In this document: piece after piece, positions 16,398 to 25,140 of the stretch | Numbering within the stretch: the first letter of the stretch is position 1 | Layout of the letters: every line of letters starts with the position of its first letter | Assembly (NCBI GenBank): GCA_964530525.1 | Contig: CAZHBH010000025.1 | Location: 1-30,499, forward strand | Direction of reading: 5' to 3' | Length of the DNA stretch: 30,499 nt | From: CAYNQN01 sp964530525 | Lineage (GTDB): Bacteria > Actinomycetota > Acidimicrobiia > Acidimicrobiales > Acidimicrobilacustridaceae | Translations under genes and position numbers: made by a program | The notes under the pieces: model-generated | Told to the model about the DNA's origin: nothing | What the model saw: the letters and a program-made list of their open reading frames with translations, nothing else | The model's database searches: none

Positions 16398-17054
16398 TCA
16401 GACCTGTGAATCGAAGGGCAGGCGAGCACGGGACACCGCCTTGGAGGCCCGACGCATGTGCCTGGCCACGAGGCGGTCCACCGTCGCGGCGTCTTTCATG
16501 TCGAGGGCTTCCAGGATCTGGTCGTGCTCCCGCAGAGCTGAGGCCATCTCCCTGCCGGAGTACAGCGACATGGCATGGGAGGCGGATTGCTTGGGCACGA
16601 GCTGGTCGATGATCCTCTCGAGGCGGACGCTTCCGCACGAGGAGTAGATGGTGGAGTGGAAGTCGCGGTTCAACTCCACCAGCCTGTCGATGTTGGGGCT
16701 CGACGAAGCGACCTCCTCGCGCATCTCCTTCTGGAGCAGGGTGAGCCTCTGCATCGCCTCGTCGCCGATGTTCTCTGCGGCCCTGGCCGCGGCCAGGCTC
16801 TCCAACCTCTCTCTAATCAGGTAGATCTCTGCCATGTTGCCGAGGAAGTCGGCGACGACACAGCCCGCGTTGGGGACCGAGTAGACCAGCCCGTCGGACT
16901 CGAGGCGTCTGAGTGCCTCTCGGACCGGAGTCCGGCTGACCCCCAGGGATTCCGCCAGCCGAGATTCGATCAAGCGCTTGCCCGGTGGTAGCTCACCCGA
17001 GAGGAGCATCTGGCTGATCCTTCGGTAGACCGTCCTGTCCGCCCGGTCAGCCAT
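16398..17054 (-). CDS. GntR-family transcriptional regulator, FCD subgroup
   Basis: A 218-residue protein. The N-terminal winged helix (residues about 5-70) contains PPGKRLIESRLAESLGVSRT and PVREALRRLESDGLV. The C-terminal FCD ligand domain has helices with metal-site residues D131/H133 (LNRDFHSTIY), H177 (REHDQILEAL) and H199 (ARHMRRAS). FCD regulators usually repress catabolic operons and release DNA on binding a carboxylate or acyl-CoA. It is the only regulator in the island and lies between the permease genes and the maoC-like gene, so it is the natural candidate for the ATTGCATACAA boxes at 6116, 22886 and 26313. I found no such box before its own gene. Confidence 0.92.
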   Translation of the reverse strand: MADRADRTVYRRISQMLLSGELPPGKRLIESRLAESLGVSRTPVREALRRLESDGLVYSVPNAGCVVADFLGNMAEIYLIRERLESLAAARAAENIGDEAMQRLTLLQKEMREEVASSSPNIDRLVELNRDFHSTIYSSCGSVRLERIIDQLVPKQSASHAMSLYSGREMASALREHDQILEALDMKDAATVDRLVARHMRRASKAVSRARLPFDSQV

Positions 17055-17135
17055 CGCTTTGCACTCTGGGGGTCTGCACGAAGCCTCTCCTTCGAGTCCT
17101 GCCGCTCGGGATCTGCCCTTCGCTCCATTCTCGCA

Positions 17136-17933
17136 TTAGAGCTGAGTGCCGAAACGTTTGGTGAGCCTCATACCGGTGAAGCGGAACACCCGGTCAAACG
17201 CAAAGCCCAGTACGGCGAGCGTGAGGACGCCCACGAACACGCGGTCGGTCCTCAAGAAGGCCTGCGAGCTCTGGATCAGGTAGCCCAATCCCTCGTCGGC
17301 CGACATCATCTCTGCGATGATGATCGTTCCGAAGGCGTTGACCATAGCAAGCTTCATGCCCGCGAGGACGAACGGGATCGCCACCGGGACGGTGATCCTC
17401 CTCAACACCTGCATGGGCCGCGCACCCAACGACCGCGCGGCGCGGTAGCTCACCTCGGGGGCCGATGTGATGCCGGCCAGCGTGTTGATGAGGACGATGA
17501 AGAACGTGGTCCAGATGATGAGGATCACCTTGGAGGTCTCTCCGATGCCGAACCAGAGGATCACCAGTGAGATGAAGGCGATCGACGGTATGTGCCGGAA
17601 GAACTCCAGATGAGGCTCCATCACGTGTCGAACCCAGCGAACCGAGCCCATGGCGAGTCCCAACAAGGCCCCCAGCAAGCTCCCGAGGGTGAACCCGATC
17701 ACTATCCGCTTCATGCTCGCGGCGACGTGCTGTGGGAGGGACCCGTCCTGGAGCATCTCCCAAGCAGTGGAAAACGTCCTCCCGGGAGGTGAGAAGAAGG
17801 TGGGAGGGATGAAGAAGGTGGAGATCCCCCACCAGATGAGCAACAAGAGGCCCAGTGCGAGCGCATAGGTGGCGAAGGTCTTCGCGAGGCCCTTCGGTGT
17901 GAGGAGGCTTCGCTCCGTCCCTGGAAGAGCCAT
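17136..17933 (-). CDS. ABC transporter permease, SsuC/TauC type (second permease)
   Basis: A 265-residue BPD_transp_1 permease with about six membrane helices. The first is ATYALALGLLLLIWWGIST. The cytoplasmic EAA loop is SYRAARSLGARPMQVLRRIT followed by VPVAIPFVLAG. It resembles SsuC/TauC/ThiX-type importers that pair with NMT1-like binding proteins. The ATG shares one base with the stop of the first permease (TGATG), so it is last in the operon. Having two related but different permeases suggests a heterodimeric channel. Confidence 0.9.
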   Translation of the reverse strand: MALPGTERSLLTPKGLAKTFATYALALGLLLLIWWGISTFFIPPTFFSPPGRTFSTAWEMLQDGSLPQHVAASMKRIVIGFTLGSLLGALLGLAMGSVRWVRHVMEPHLEFFRHIPSIAFISLVILWFGIGETSKVILIIWTTFFIVLINTLAGITSAPEVSYRAARSLGARPMQVLRRITVPVAIPFVLAGMKLAMVNAFGTIIIAEMMSADEGLGYLIQSSQAFLRTDRVFVGVLTLAVLGFAFDRVFRFTGMRLTKRFGTQL

Positions 17934-18772
17934 CAGATCTTCACCCCGTACTTGCTCGCCCAGTGCTTGGCGATGAACCTCAAGAGGCGATCCGCGGTGA
18001 ACCCGATCGCCCCGAGCACCAGTATCCCCACGAAGATGTCGGGCGTGCGGAAGTACAGGCGAGAGCTCGCAATCAGATGGCCGATCCCGTGCTCGGAGTA
18101 GAGAAGCTCAGCCGCCACCACCGTCATGAAGGCGTTCCCCATCGCCATGCGCATCCCGGTGATGACATATGGGACGGTCTGGGGGATGGTCACCCGGAAG
18201 AAGATCTGCTTCTCGTTCGCACCCATGGATTGAGCGGATCGTCGCATGATCAACGGCATCTTCCTCACGCCGATCATGGTGTTGAGGACCATGATGAACA
18301 CCACTGAGTAGAAGATCAGGAAGACCTTGGACATCTCGCCGGTCCCGAAGAGGATCACGACGATCGGGAGCAGCGCTATGGGGGTGACGAACCTCGCCAT
18401 GTCGAGGTACGGCTCGAGGAACGTCCTCGCCATCAGGAACTGCCCGGTGAGGAGCCCGATGGGAACCCCCACGGCGCAGCCGAGGAAGAAGCCCTCGGCG
18501 ACCCTCGTCAGGCTGGCCAGGGCGTCCTGCCAAAGGGACCCCTGGGTGACCAGACGCCATCCCGCGGTCACCGTCTCCGCCGGCGAGGGCAGCTGGATCG
18601 TGCTGAAGGAGAGCGAGAGGAGGGCCCACAGCGCCACCGCGACAGCCACCGATGCCAGGCCGATCGCGAGCGGTGAGCGCATGGGAGCAGCCCACGACCG
18701 CCGCACGCGCGGCGCGGCCTTCGCGGACTGGACCTCCACCTCCACATCCGGGCCGGCGAGCGCCTGGATCAC
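17933..18772 (-). CDS. ABC transporter permease, SsuC/TauC type (first permease)
   Basis: A 279-residue inner-membrane permease. A basic cytoplasmic N-terminal segment precedes the first helix (LAIGLASVAVAVALWALLSL). The EAA loop is MRRSAQSMGANEKQIFFRVT followed by IPQTVPYVITG. The GTG start at 18772 overlaps the ATPase stop (GTGA). It presumably pairs with the downstream permease and the upstream ATPase to import the ligand of the lipoprotein encoded at 6679-7710. An independent transporter of other specificity cannot be excluded. Confidence 0.9.
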   Translation of the reverse strand: MIQALAGPDVEVEVQSAKAAPRVRRSWAAPMRSPLAIGLASVAVAVALWALLSLSFSTIQLPSPAETVTAGWRLVTQGSLWQDALASLTRVAEGFFLGCAVGVPIGLLTGQFLMARTFLEPYLDMARFVTPIALLPIVVILFGTGEMSKVFLIFYSVVFIMVLNTMIGVRKMPLIMRRSAQSMGANEKQIFFRVTIPQTVPYVITGMRMAMGNAFMTVVAAELLYSEHGIGHLIASSRLYFRTPDIFVGILVLGAIGFTADRLLRFIAKHWASKYGVKI

Positions 18773-19587
18773 GTCAGGGCCTTGCCGTCGATCTCGGATT
18801 GGATCAGGTCGTTGATCCGCTCGTAGATCGCGTCGAACTCACGACCCCGACGCCTCGGGCGAGGGTTCGGGTTCTCCACGATCTCTGCGATCTTGGCCCC
18901 CGGTCCCGACGTCATGACGGCTACGCGATCGGCCAGCAGCACCGCCTCGTCGATGTCGTGCGTGACGAAAAGCACCGTCCTCGGCGTCTCCAACCAGATC
19001 CGCTCCAGCTCGCGCTGCATCACTCCCCTCGTCTGGGCGTCCAGCGCTCCGAAGGGCTCGTCCATCAGCAGGACGGCTGGGTCGTTGGCGAGGACGCGGG
19101 CGATCTGGGCCCGCTGCTTCATGCCTCCAGAGAGCTCCCCTGGGTACTTGTCGCTGTGCTCGGCGAGCTTGACCATCTTCAGGTAGTGCGCAGCCCGCTC
19201 TTCGCGCTCAGGCTTCCGCACGTGGCGCATCGCCATGCCGAACTCTGTGTTCTGCTTCACCGTGAGCCAGCTGAACAGCGCCTGGTCGCTTTGGAAGACG
19301 ACCCCCCGATCCGGCCCAGGCTTCACGATCGGCTCGCCATCCAGGAGGAGCCTCCCCTCTGTGGGGTGCTCGAACCCCGCGACGAGGTTGAGGATCGTCG
19401 TCTTGCCACAGCCGGAGGGGCCCAGGAGGCAGAACAGCTCCCCGCTTCGGATGTGGAGGTCGATGCGGTCGAGCGCCACGTAGCCCTGCTTGCCTCGCTG
19501 GAATCCCTTCGTCACCTGTTCGAGGAGGATCCCGCCGTGGTCGACTCGTTCGGCAAAGGGTGCCTCCAGCGCTTCGATGGTCATCAT
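18769..19587 (-). CDS. ABC transporter ATPase, SsuB/TauB type
   Basis: A 272-residue ATPase starting at the ATG at 19587; the frame is open to 20025, but the upstream part lies inside the acyl-CoA synthetase gene. Walker A is GPSGCGKT (56-63), the Q-loop region VVFQSDQALFSWLTV, the signature LSGGMKQR, Walker B VLLMDEPFGALD and the H-loop FVTHDIDEAV. This is the nitrate/sulfonate/taurine branch of importer ATPases. Its start overlaps the synthetase stop (ATGA) and its stop overlaps the first permease, so transport and CoA activation are co-expressed. Confidence 0.92.
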   Translation of the reverse strand: MMTIEALEAPFAERVDHGGILLEQVTKGFQRGKQGYVALDRIDLHIRSGELFCLLGPSGCGKTTILNLVAGFEHPTEGRLLLDGEPIVKPGPDRGVVFQSDQALFSWLTVKQNTEFGMAMRHVRKPEREERAAHYLKMVKLAEHSDKYPGELSGGMKQRAQIARVLANDPAVLLMDEPFGALDAQTRGVMQRELERIWLETPRTVLFVTHDIDEAVLLADRVAVMTSGPGAKIAEIVENPNPRPRRRGREFDAIYERINDLIQSEIDGKALT

Positions 19588-21659
19588 GGGGCTCCAGGGG
19601 TATCGACGGGATCTGGGACGTACGTCTCGACCAGGGCGTCCAACACGAGGGTCGACCCGTCCGCCGCGAGGGCTACGGGGTTGAGCTCGAGGAGGTGGAC
19701 GTCGCTCATCTCGAGGGCAAGGACTGACAGGCGGCTCGCCATCCCTGCGAGCTCGGAGAGGTCGATCTCCCCCCGACCCCGATGCTCCCCCAGCAGGGCC
19801 GAGCCGCGCAGCGATCGGAGGGCTCCGGCGATCTCTTCCGGGGTGGCGGGGCAGGCGATCTCGGCGACGTCGGGGGCGACCTCGACGGTCGTGCCCCCGA
19901 AGCCCACGAGGAGGATGGGCCCGAGCTCGGGTACCCGGCGCCACCCCAGGTAGAGCTCGACCTCGGGATCGGCCTGCTGCTCGACGTCGATCCCCTCCGT
20001 TGACAGAGCCTCGAGCTCCGGCCAAGCGCGCTCCAGCTCCACGGGGGTCCGAACGTCGAGGACCACGCCTCCCACGTCGGACTTGTGCGCATGGCCCGTG
20101 ACCTTGAGGACCACTGGCCAGCCGATGCCGTCCGCCGCCGCCACGGCATCCGCCATCGAGCCCGCTCGACGCGATGCAGGCCGCCGGGCCCCCGCGCGCG
20201 CGAGCAGGTGCTCCACGAGCACCTCGGGAGGGGTCTGCGATGCGTCGACGGGCACGCCGGTGGCGAGCGGGGGTTCGGGCTCGCCCCGGGTCCCCGACGA
20301 GCGGACCCTCTCACCCATGGCCGCCGTCAGGGCGGTGGCGGACGCGAACGGATAGATCCCCGAACCGATCAGGACGCGTCGAGCCTCCTGGGCGAGGGCG
20401 CCCACCGGCCAGTAGACCATCAGGGGGGCAGGCCCGTCGTCGCGAACCATGGACTTGGCCCGCGCCACCGCCCTCTCCCCCGTCACCATCGTGATGCTCT
20501 CCACCAACACGTCGTACGACCCGCTCGACTGGACGCTGTGGCGCACCTCGGCTGCCACGTCGTCGTCGTAACCGGCCGTGAGGTCGAGCGGGTTCGCCAC
20601 CGTCGCCCGCACCGGCACGAGATCTCGCAGCCTCGCCGCGAGCTCGGGGGCGGGGGCTGGAAGCTCCCACCCGGCCTCGACCAGGGCATCGGTGAGCACG
20701 ACGTTGGCTCCTCCCGATCCGCTCATGACGAAGGCCTTCCGCGTGCTGGAGCGCCTCACCCCCCGCGAGCACGAGACCGCCATCGGCAAGAGATCGAGCA
20801 GGTCGTCGCAGATGACGATCCCCTCTCGCCGGCACACGGCTCGCAACGCCTGGTAGTCGCCCATCAACGACCCGGAGTGGGCCGCGACGACACGGGCGGC
20901 CTCGCTCGTCCGGCCGATCTTGGTGAGGCACACCGGGATGCCCCTCTCGCGGCCGGCGCTTGCCACCTCGGCCAAGGCCTCGGCGGAAGGAGCGGACTCC
21001 ATCAGCAGCGCGATCGCTTCGACCTCCGGCAGCTGGGCCAGGATGGCTCCCATCCGGGTGGCGGGGTGAGTCGCTCCCGCCCCCGTCCAGACGCAGTGCG
21101 ACACGCCGATCCCGTCCTCCTGGGCGCGCTCCAACACGCAACCCCCCAGGCCACCGCTCTCGCTCACCAACGCCACGCCCCCGGCGACGAGCTCGGGCAG
21201 CCGCAGCGAGCCGGACCAAGAGGCGGCGACCTTCCCGGCTACGTCCACGAACCCCATGGACCCAGGCCCCAAGAGCACCATGGAGGGTCCTGCCGCATCT
21301 CGCAGCGCATCCAAGCGATCCGTGCGGCCGCCCTCGGCGAAGTCGGTGGAGAGCACTGCGCACAGCGGGATGGACCTGCGGGAGGCCTCCGCCACCGCCT
21401 CGATGGCGCGATCGGCTCCCACGGCCACCAACAGGGCGTCGACGTCGGCCGGGAGCCCCTCGACGGAGTCGACCCTCCCCGACAGGCTGGGGGCGAGCCC
21501 GCCCCTGTCGCTCCCCACGATCCAGACGTCACCCTCGTAGCGGTGGCGTGCGAGGTTGTCCAACACGACGCGGCTCAAGGCGTTCGGCTCGGTACTGCCG
21601 ACGAAGCCGAGGCTCCGGGGGCGCAGGACGCGCCCGGCGTCGGGAGCCCCCTGCGTCAT
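19584..21659 (-). CDS. NDP-forming acyl-CoA synthetase (acetate-CoA ligase family, fused alpha-beta)
   Basis: A 691-residue protein with the domain order CoA-binding Rossmann (LRPRSLGFVGST, about 13-140), succinyl-CoA-synthetase-like flavodoxin domains (ALVSESGGLGG at 163-173; catalytic phospho-His H261 in VVAAHSGSLMGD) and a C-terminal ATP-grasp domain (WPVVLKVTGHAHKSDVGGVV; VGFGGTTVEV). It makes acyl-CoA from an acid, CoA and ATP or GTP with release of NDP. The acid is unknown; in some bacterial fused proteins the activity has not been shown. Four-base overlaps with the acyl-CoA dehydrogenase upstream and the ABC ATPase downstream place it in the uptake/activation operon. Confidence 0.9.
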   Translation of the reverse strand: MTQGAPDAGRVLRPRSLGFVGSTEPNALSRVVLDNLARHRYEGDVWIVGSDRGGLAPSLSGRVDSVEGLPADVDALLVAVGADRAIEAVAEASRRSIPLCAVLSTDFAEGGRTDRLDALRDAAGPSMVLLGPGSMGFVDVAGKVAASWSGSLRLPELVAGGVALVSESGGLGGCVLERAQEDGIGVSHCVWTGAGATHPATRMGAILAQLPEVEAIALLMESAPSAEALAEVASAGRERGIPVCLTKIGRTSEAARVVAAHSGSLMGDYQALRAVCRREGIVICDDLLDLLPMAVSCSRGVRRSSTRKAFVMSGSGGANVVLTDALVEAGWELPAPAPELAARLRDLVPVRATVANPLDLTAGYDDDVAAEVRHSVQSSGSYDVLVESITMVTGERAVARAKSMVRDDGPAPLMVYWPVGALAQEARRVLIGSGIYPFASATALTAAMGERVRSSGTRGEPEPPLATGVPVDASQTPPEVLVEHLLARAGARRPASRRAGSMADAVAAADGIGWPVVLKVTGHAHKSDVGGVVLDVRTPVELERAWPELEALSTEGIDVEQQADPEVELYLGWRRVPELGPILLVGFGGTTVEVAPDVAEIACPATPEEIAGALRSLRGSALLGEHRGRGEIDLSELAGMASRLSVLALEMSDVHLLELNPVALAADGSTLVLDALVETYVPDPVDTPGAP

Positions 21660-22819
21660 GTCGGCTTGTCGCGCCGGTATCCGAGGGCGTACTCCGCGAT
21701 CAGGACCCTCTGGAGCTCGTTGGTGCCCTCGACGATCTGGAAGACCTTCGCGTCCCGGAAGTACCTCTCCACCGGGTACTCCTCGGAGATCCCGTAGGCG
21801 CCGTGGATCTGGACCGCATCGGTCGCAGATGCCATGAGCGCGTCGGTGGCGTACATCTTCGCCATGGCGGCTTGCGCTCTGGCCCTCACGACCCCGCTGT
21901 CGCGCAGCATCGCCAGGTCGTAGGTCAGGTTCCTCGCGTTCTGGAGCCTCACCACCATGTCGGTGATCTTCGACTGGATGAGCTGGTAGCGGCCGATGGG
22001 CTCACCGAAGGTGACCCGATCCTTCGCGTACTCGACCGACGCCTCCAGGCACGCTGCAAGCACCCCGCAGGCCCGTGCCGCCGTCCCGAGTCGCCCGTTC
22101 TCGACGGCGTTGAGGGCGATCTTGAGGCCGTCGCCCTCTTCGCCGATCCTGTTCTCCACCGGCACGCGGCAGTCCTCGAACACCAGCTCGCCGGAGTCGG
22201 AGACTCGAAACCCCATCTTGCCCCCGTAGGGCCTCGAGCTGAACCCCGGCGTGCCCCGCTCGACGACGAAGGCACATATGGAGGATCTCGGGTTGGACCG
22301 GTCGAGCGTGGCGAAGGTGAGGAACCAGTCGGCGTGGGTCGCTCCTCCGATCCAGGCCTTCTCTCCGTTCAGGACGTAGTGGTCGCCCTCCAGGCGCGCC
22401 GTGGTCTCCATGGCGGCGACGTCGGAGCCCGAATGGGGCTCCGTCACACCGGATCCCGCCATCACCTCGCCCTTGGCGAGGGGCACCAGCCAGCGCTGGC
22501 GCTGCTCCTCGGTCCCGAAGCGAAGGATGCTGTTGCCTCGCAGGCCCGAGGCGGAGGTGGCCGCACCCGCCACGTAGTGGTCGAACTTGGAGAGCTCCTC
22601 GATAACTCGGACGTAGGCGATGTGGCGAAGTCCCGCGCCGCCGTAGGCCTCGGGAACCACCCCACCCATGAACCCGAGCTCGGCCATCTTCTTGACGAGC
22701 TCGATGGGATACCGCCGGTCACGATCGGCCTGACCGATCACGGGAGCGATCTCCTTCTCACCGAAGCGTCTGGCGAGGTCCACCATCGCCTGCTCTTCCT
22801 CGGTCAGCTCCGGTTCCAT
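21656..22819 (-). CDS. Acyl-CoA dehydrogenase
   Basis: A 387-residue FAD enzyme of standard length and domain order: N-terminal helical (LTEEEQAMVDLARRFGEKEI), middle beta (AGSGVTEPHSGSDVAAMETT, the flavin-contact region; YVLNGEKAWI) and C-terminal helical (IQIHGAYGISEEYPVERYFR, then IVEGTNELQR). The glutamate of VEGT is at the usual catalytic-base position. It makes a 2-enoyl-CoA and passes electrons to ETF. GGAG lies eight bases before the ATG at 22819. It is first in the five-gene minus-strand operon; candidate operator site 2 lies about 67 bp upstream. Confidence 0.93.
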   Translation of the reverse strand: MEPELTEEEQAMVDLARRFGEKEIAPVIGQADRDRRYPIELVKKMAELGFMGGVVPEAYGGAGLRHIAYVRVIEELSKFDHYVAGAATSASGLRGNSILRFGTEEQRQRWLVPLAKGEVMAGSGVTEPHSGSDVAAMETTARLEGDHYVLNGEKAWIGGATHADWFLTFATLDRSNPRSSICAFVVERGTPGFSSRPYGGKMGFRVSDSGELVFEDCRVPVENRIGEEGDGLKIALNAVENGRLGTAARACGVLAACLEASVEYAKDRVTFGEPIGRYQLIQSKITDMVVRLQNARNLTYDLAMLRDSGVVRARAQAAMAKMYATDALMASATDAVQIHGAYGISEEYPVERYFRDAKVFQIVEGTNELQRVLIAEYALGYRRDKPT

Positions 22820-22867
22820 CCAGCTCGCTCCGGGTTGGTGGGTGGAGGGCGGCAGCGCCCTCGACCG

Positions 22868-22897
22868 TGGACTTGCCTCAGCCGTAATGCATACAAT
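22868..22897 (+). promoter_or_regulatory. Candidate promoter overlapping GntR operator site 2
   Basis: In the 135-bp divergent region between the acyl-CoA dehydrogenase and luciferase-like genes, TGGACT (22868-22873) and TACAAT (22892-22897) are separated by 18 bp, a plausible sigma-70-type promoter for the rightward genes. AATGCATACAA (22886-22896) matches the boxes at 6116 and 26313 with one mismatch to the consensus ATTGCATACAA and overlaps the -10 box, as expected for a repressor site. Confidence 0.45.
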
Positions 22898-22954
22898 TCA
22901 AACCCACGCCACACCACCGGTCAATAGCCTGATGCCCATCGAAGAGGGGCCTTC

Positions 22955-23995
22955 GTGGAGCCACGCCAACGGTCCGACAACCAGTCAGACAGCGACTCCG
23001 GGCCCGTCCGGATCGGCTCTCCGGCGGTGTCGGTGACCCTCACCACCCAGTCGTCGAAGGCAGACCTCGACGCCTTCGAACAGGTATCGGCACTCGCGGA
23101 CATCGCATGTGGCTCCGGGGCCCGGCGGTTGTGGGTGAACGAGTTCCACTCGGCCTCGCCCCCCTACCTCCCGCCGGTCCCCCTCCTCGCGCACCTCGCA
23201 GGGCGCCACCCCGGCATGAGCCTGGGCACGGCCGTCCTGGTGCCCTCGCTGCACCAGGGGAAGCTCCTGGCGGAGGAGATCGGAGCCCTCAGCTGCATGG
23301 TGGACGACCTCGCCATCGGCGTCGGGGCGGGCTACGAGCAGGATCACGACCTGCTCGGAGCGAGCCGGCCCGACGTGGCCGGCCTCGCCACCGCGGTCGC
23401 CTCTCTCAACCACGAGCTCGCCGCCTCTCCTCGCGTGTGGCGCGGGCAGCGGCCACCGGTGATGTACGTGGGCACGGCGAGCCTCCGGACCATCTCGGCC
23501 CTCTCTCCCCACGTCGACGGCCTGCTGCTGCACCCCTCGCAACCGCCCGGGGCGATCCGCGAGCAGATCGCAGCCTTCCGGGCGTCGGGAGGCCGGCACG
23601 TCTGCCTGATGCGGGACGTCGTCGTGCAGCCCTCCCGCGAGGACGCCAAGGCGCTGGCCCAAGCGATGGTCGAGAGCAAGCACAGGAACTACCTGCGACT
23701 TGGCAGATCGGTGGTCGACGAGCGAGGACGGCCGCTCGCCGCCCAGGAGGTGACCCTGGACTCCACGGCGGATCGGGTGATCGTGGGCGACGGGGACGAC
23801 CTGCGAACCGCTCTCGACGAGATCGCCCTCCTCGGGATCGACGAGGTCGCAATGCGCCTCACGTACTCCGACTGGCCCTTCGAGACCTCCAGGAGTGCCA
23901 TGGAGGTGTTCAGGGCCGCTCTCTCGCCTGCCATGGCGACAGAGGGTCGAGGCACGCCAGCAGTCGGACCCCTCCCGGAGAGGAGCGACGCTTGA
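22955..23995 (+). CDS. Luciferase-like (LLM) flavin/F420-dependent oxidoreductase
   Basis: A 346-residue protein resembling the bacterial luciferase-like TIM-barrel family: ACGSGARRLWVNEFHSASPP, LGTAVLVPSLHQGKLLAEEI, LAIGVGAGYE and VMYVGTASLRTISALSPHVD match the usual N-terminal, flavin-site and barrel elements. Members use reduced FMN or F420 for oxygenation, ring cleavage or redox steps; which applies here is not visible. The GTG start at 22955 is the best in frame; the first 25 residues are poorly conserved. The stop overlaps the thiolase-like gene start (TTGA), so the two are coupled. It could act early on the imported compound. Confidence 0.75.
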   Translation: MEPRQRSDNQSDSDSGPVRIGSPAVSVTLTTQSSKADLDAFEQVSALADIACGSGARRLWVNEFHSASPPYLPPVPLLAHLAGRHPGMSLGTAVLVPSLHQGKLLAEEIGALSCMVDDLAIGVGAGYEQDHDLLGASRPDVAGLATAVASLNHELAASPRVWRGQRPPVMYVGTASLRTISALSPHVDGLLLHPSQPPGAIREQIAAFRASGGRHVCLMRDVVVQPSREDAKALAQAMVESKHRNYLRLGRSVVDERGRPLAAQEVTLDSTADRVIVGDGDDLRTALDEIALLGIDEVAMRLTYSDWPFETSRSAMEVFRAALSPAMATEGRGTPAVGPLPERSDA

Positions 23996-25140
23996 GCCGA
24001 TCGGCGGTCATCTGCGGAGCGGCCTACGGCCCACTCGGGAAGGCCGAGGGGACCACCGCAGCCCGCATGCAGGAGATGGCAGCGCTGGACGCCCTCGAAG
24101 ATGCCGGTCTCAAGAGCACCGACGTCGACGCCGTCTACACCTGCGGCACGGGCTACCTGCCTTCCATCGAGCTCGCCGAGCGCCTCGGGGTGACGGCGCG
24201 CAGCTCGGACTCGACGTTCATCGGAGGGGCCTCGCAGCCCATGTTCGTGCAGCTCGCCGCGGAGGCCATAGAGAGGGGGGACTGCGAGGTCGCAGTCGTC
24301 GCCTACGGGAGCAGGCAGCGATCCGAGGCGTCGAGCCCGCTGAAGCGCGCCCGGAGCGACATCGCCGCGAGCTTCGCGGGGATGTTCGAGGTCCCCATCG
24401 GCCTTCCCGTCCCGCTCGGAACCTACGCGCTGGCTGCGGATCGACACATGGGCCTCTTCGGAACCACCCCCGAGCAGCTCGCCACCGTCGCCGTGGAAGC
24501 CAGGCGATGGGCACGGCTCAACCCCCTCGCCACCAGGACCGACGAGCTGACCGTCGAGGACGTCCTCGGATCCCCCGAGATCTGCTCGCCCCTCCATGCC
24601 CGCGACTGCTGCCTGGTGACCGACGGAGCCGGCGCCGTCGTCCTCACCACCGCCGAGCGCGCCGCAGACCTCCCCAACCCGCCTGTGGCCGTGCTCGGCG
24701 GGGCCACGGCGCACAGCCACAGCACCGTCCTGGGCATGCCGGAGCTCACCGAGACGCCGGGTCGGCTGTCGGCGGCCCGTGCCCTCTCGCGTGCCGGGAT
24801 CCAGATCTCCGACGTGGACGTGCTCGAGCTGTACGACTCGTTCACGATCACCGTGCTCCTGGAGCTCGAGGACATCGGCCTCTGCGGGAAGGGGGAGTCG
24901 GGCCCCTACGTCCTGGAGGGCCACATCGGCCCCGGAGGCTCCTCTCCAGCCAACACCTCCGGAGGGGGCCTCTCGTTCCTGCACCCGGGGATGTTCGGCA
25001 TCTTCCTGGTGATCGAGGCCGTCCGGCAGCTCAGGGGCCAGGCGGGATCAGCCCAGGTGGAGGGAGCAGAGGTGGCCCTGTGCCACGGGATGGGTGGTGC
25101 CCTGTCGGCTGCGGCGACCCTGGTGCTGGGGAGGCTCTGA
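23992..25140 (+). CDS. Thiolase-superfamily protein (SCP-x/Ltp2-like), nucleophilic cysteine absent
   Basis: A 382-residue thiolase-fold protein. I chose the TTG at 23992 because GGAGAGGAG lies just upstream and the product begins SRSAVICGAAYG; the frame is open further upstream inside the preceding gene. At the N-terminal nucleophile position the segment reads STFIGGASQP (G78-S81) with no cysteine. The C-terminal NTSGGGLSFLHPGMFG histidine (H331) and LCHGMGG are present. Thiolase-like proteins of this kind with a DUF35 partner include steroid side-chain retro-aldolases (Ltp2 with the ChsH2 DUF35 domain). An aldol-type C-C cleavage of a 3-hydroxyacyl-CoA is therefore at least as likely as thiolysis. 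DUF35 follows directly. Confidence 0.85.
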   Translation: MSRSAVICGAAYGPLGKAEGTTAARMQEMAALDALEDAGLKSTDVDAVYTCGTGYLPSIELAERLGVTARSSDSTFIGGASQPMFVQLAAEAIERGDCEVAVVAYGSRQRSEASSPLKRARSDIAASFAGMFEVPIGLPVPLGTYALAADRHMGLFGTTPEQLATVAVEARRWARLNPLATRTDELTVEDVLGSPEICSPLHARDCCLVTDGAGAVVLTTAERAADLPNPPVAVLGGATAHSHSTVLGMPELTETPGRLSAARALSRAGIQISDVDVLELYDSFTITVLLELEDIGLCGKGESGPYVLEGHIGPGGSSPANTSGGGLSFLHPGMFGIFLVIEAVRQLRGQAGSAQVEGAEVALCHGMGGALSAAATLVLGRL

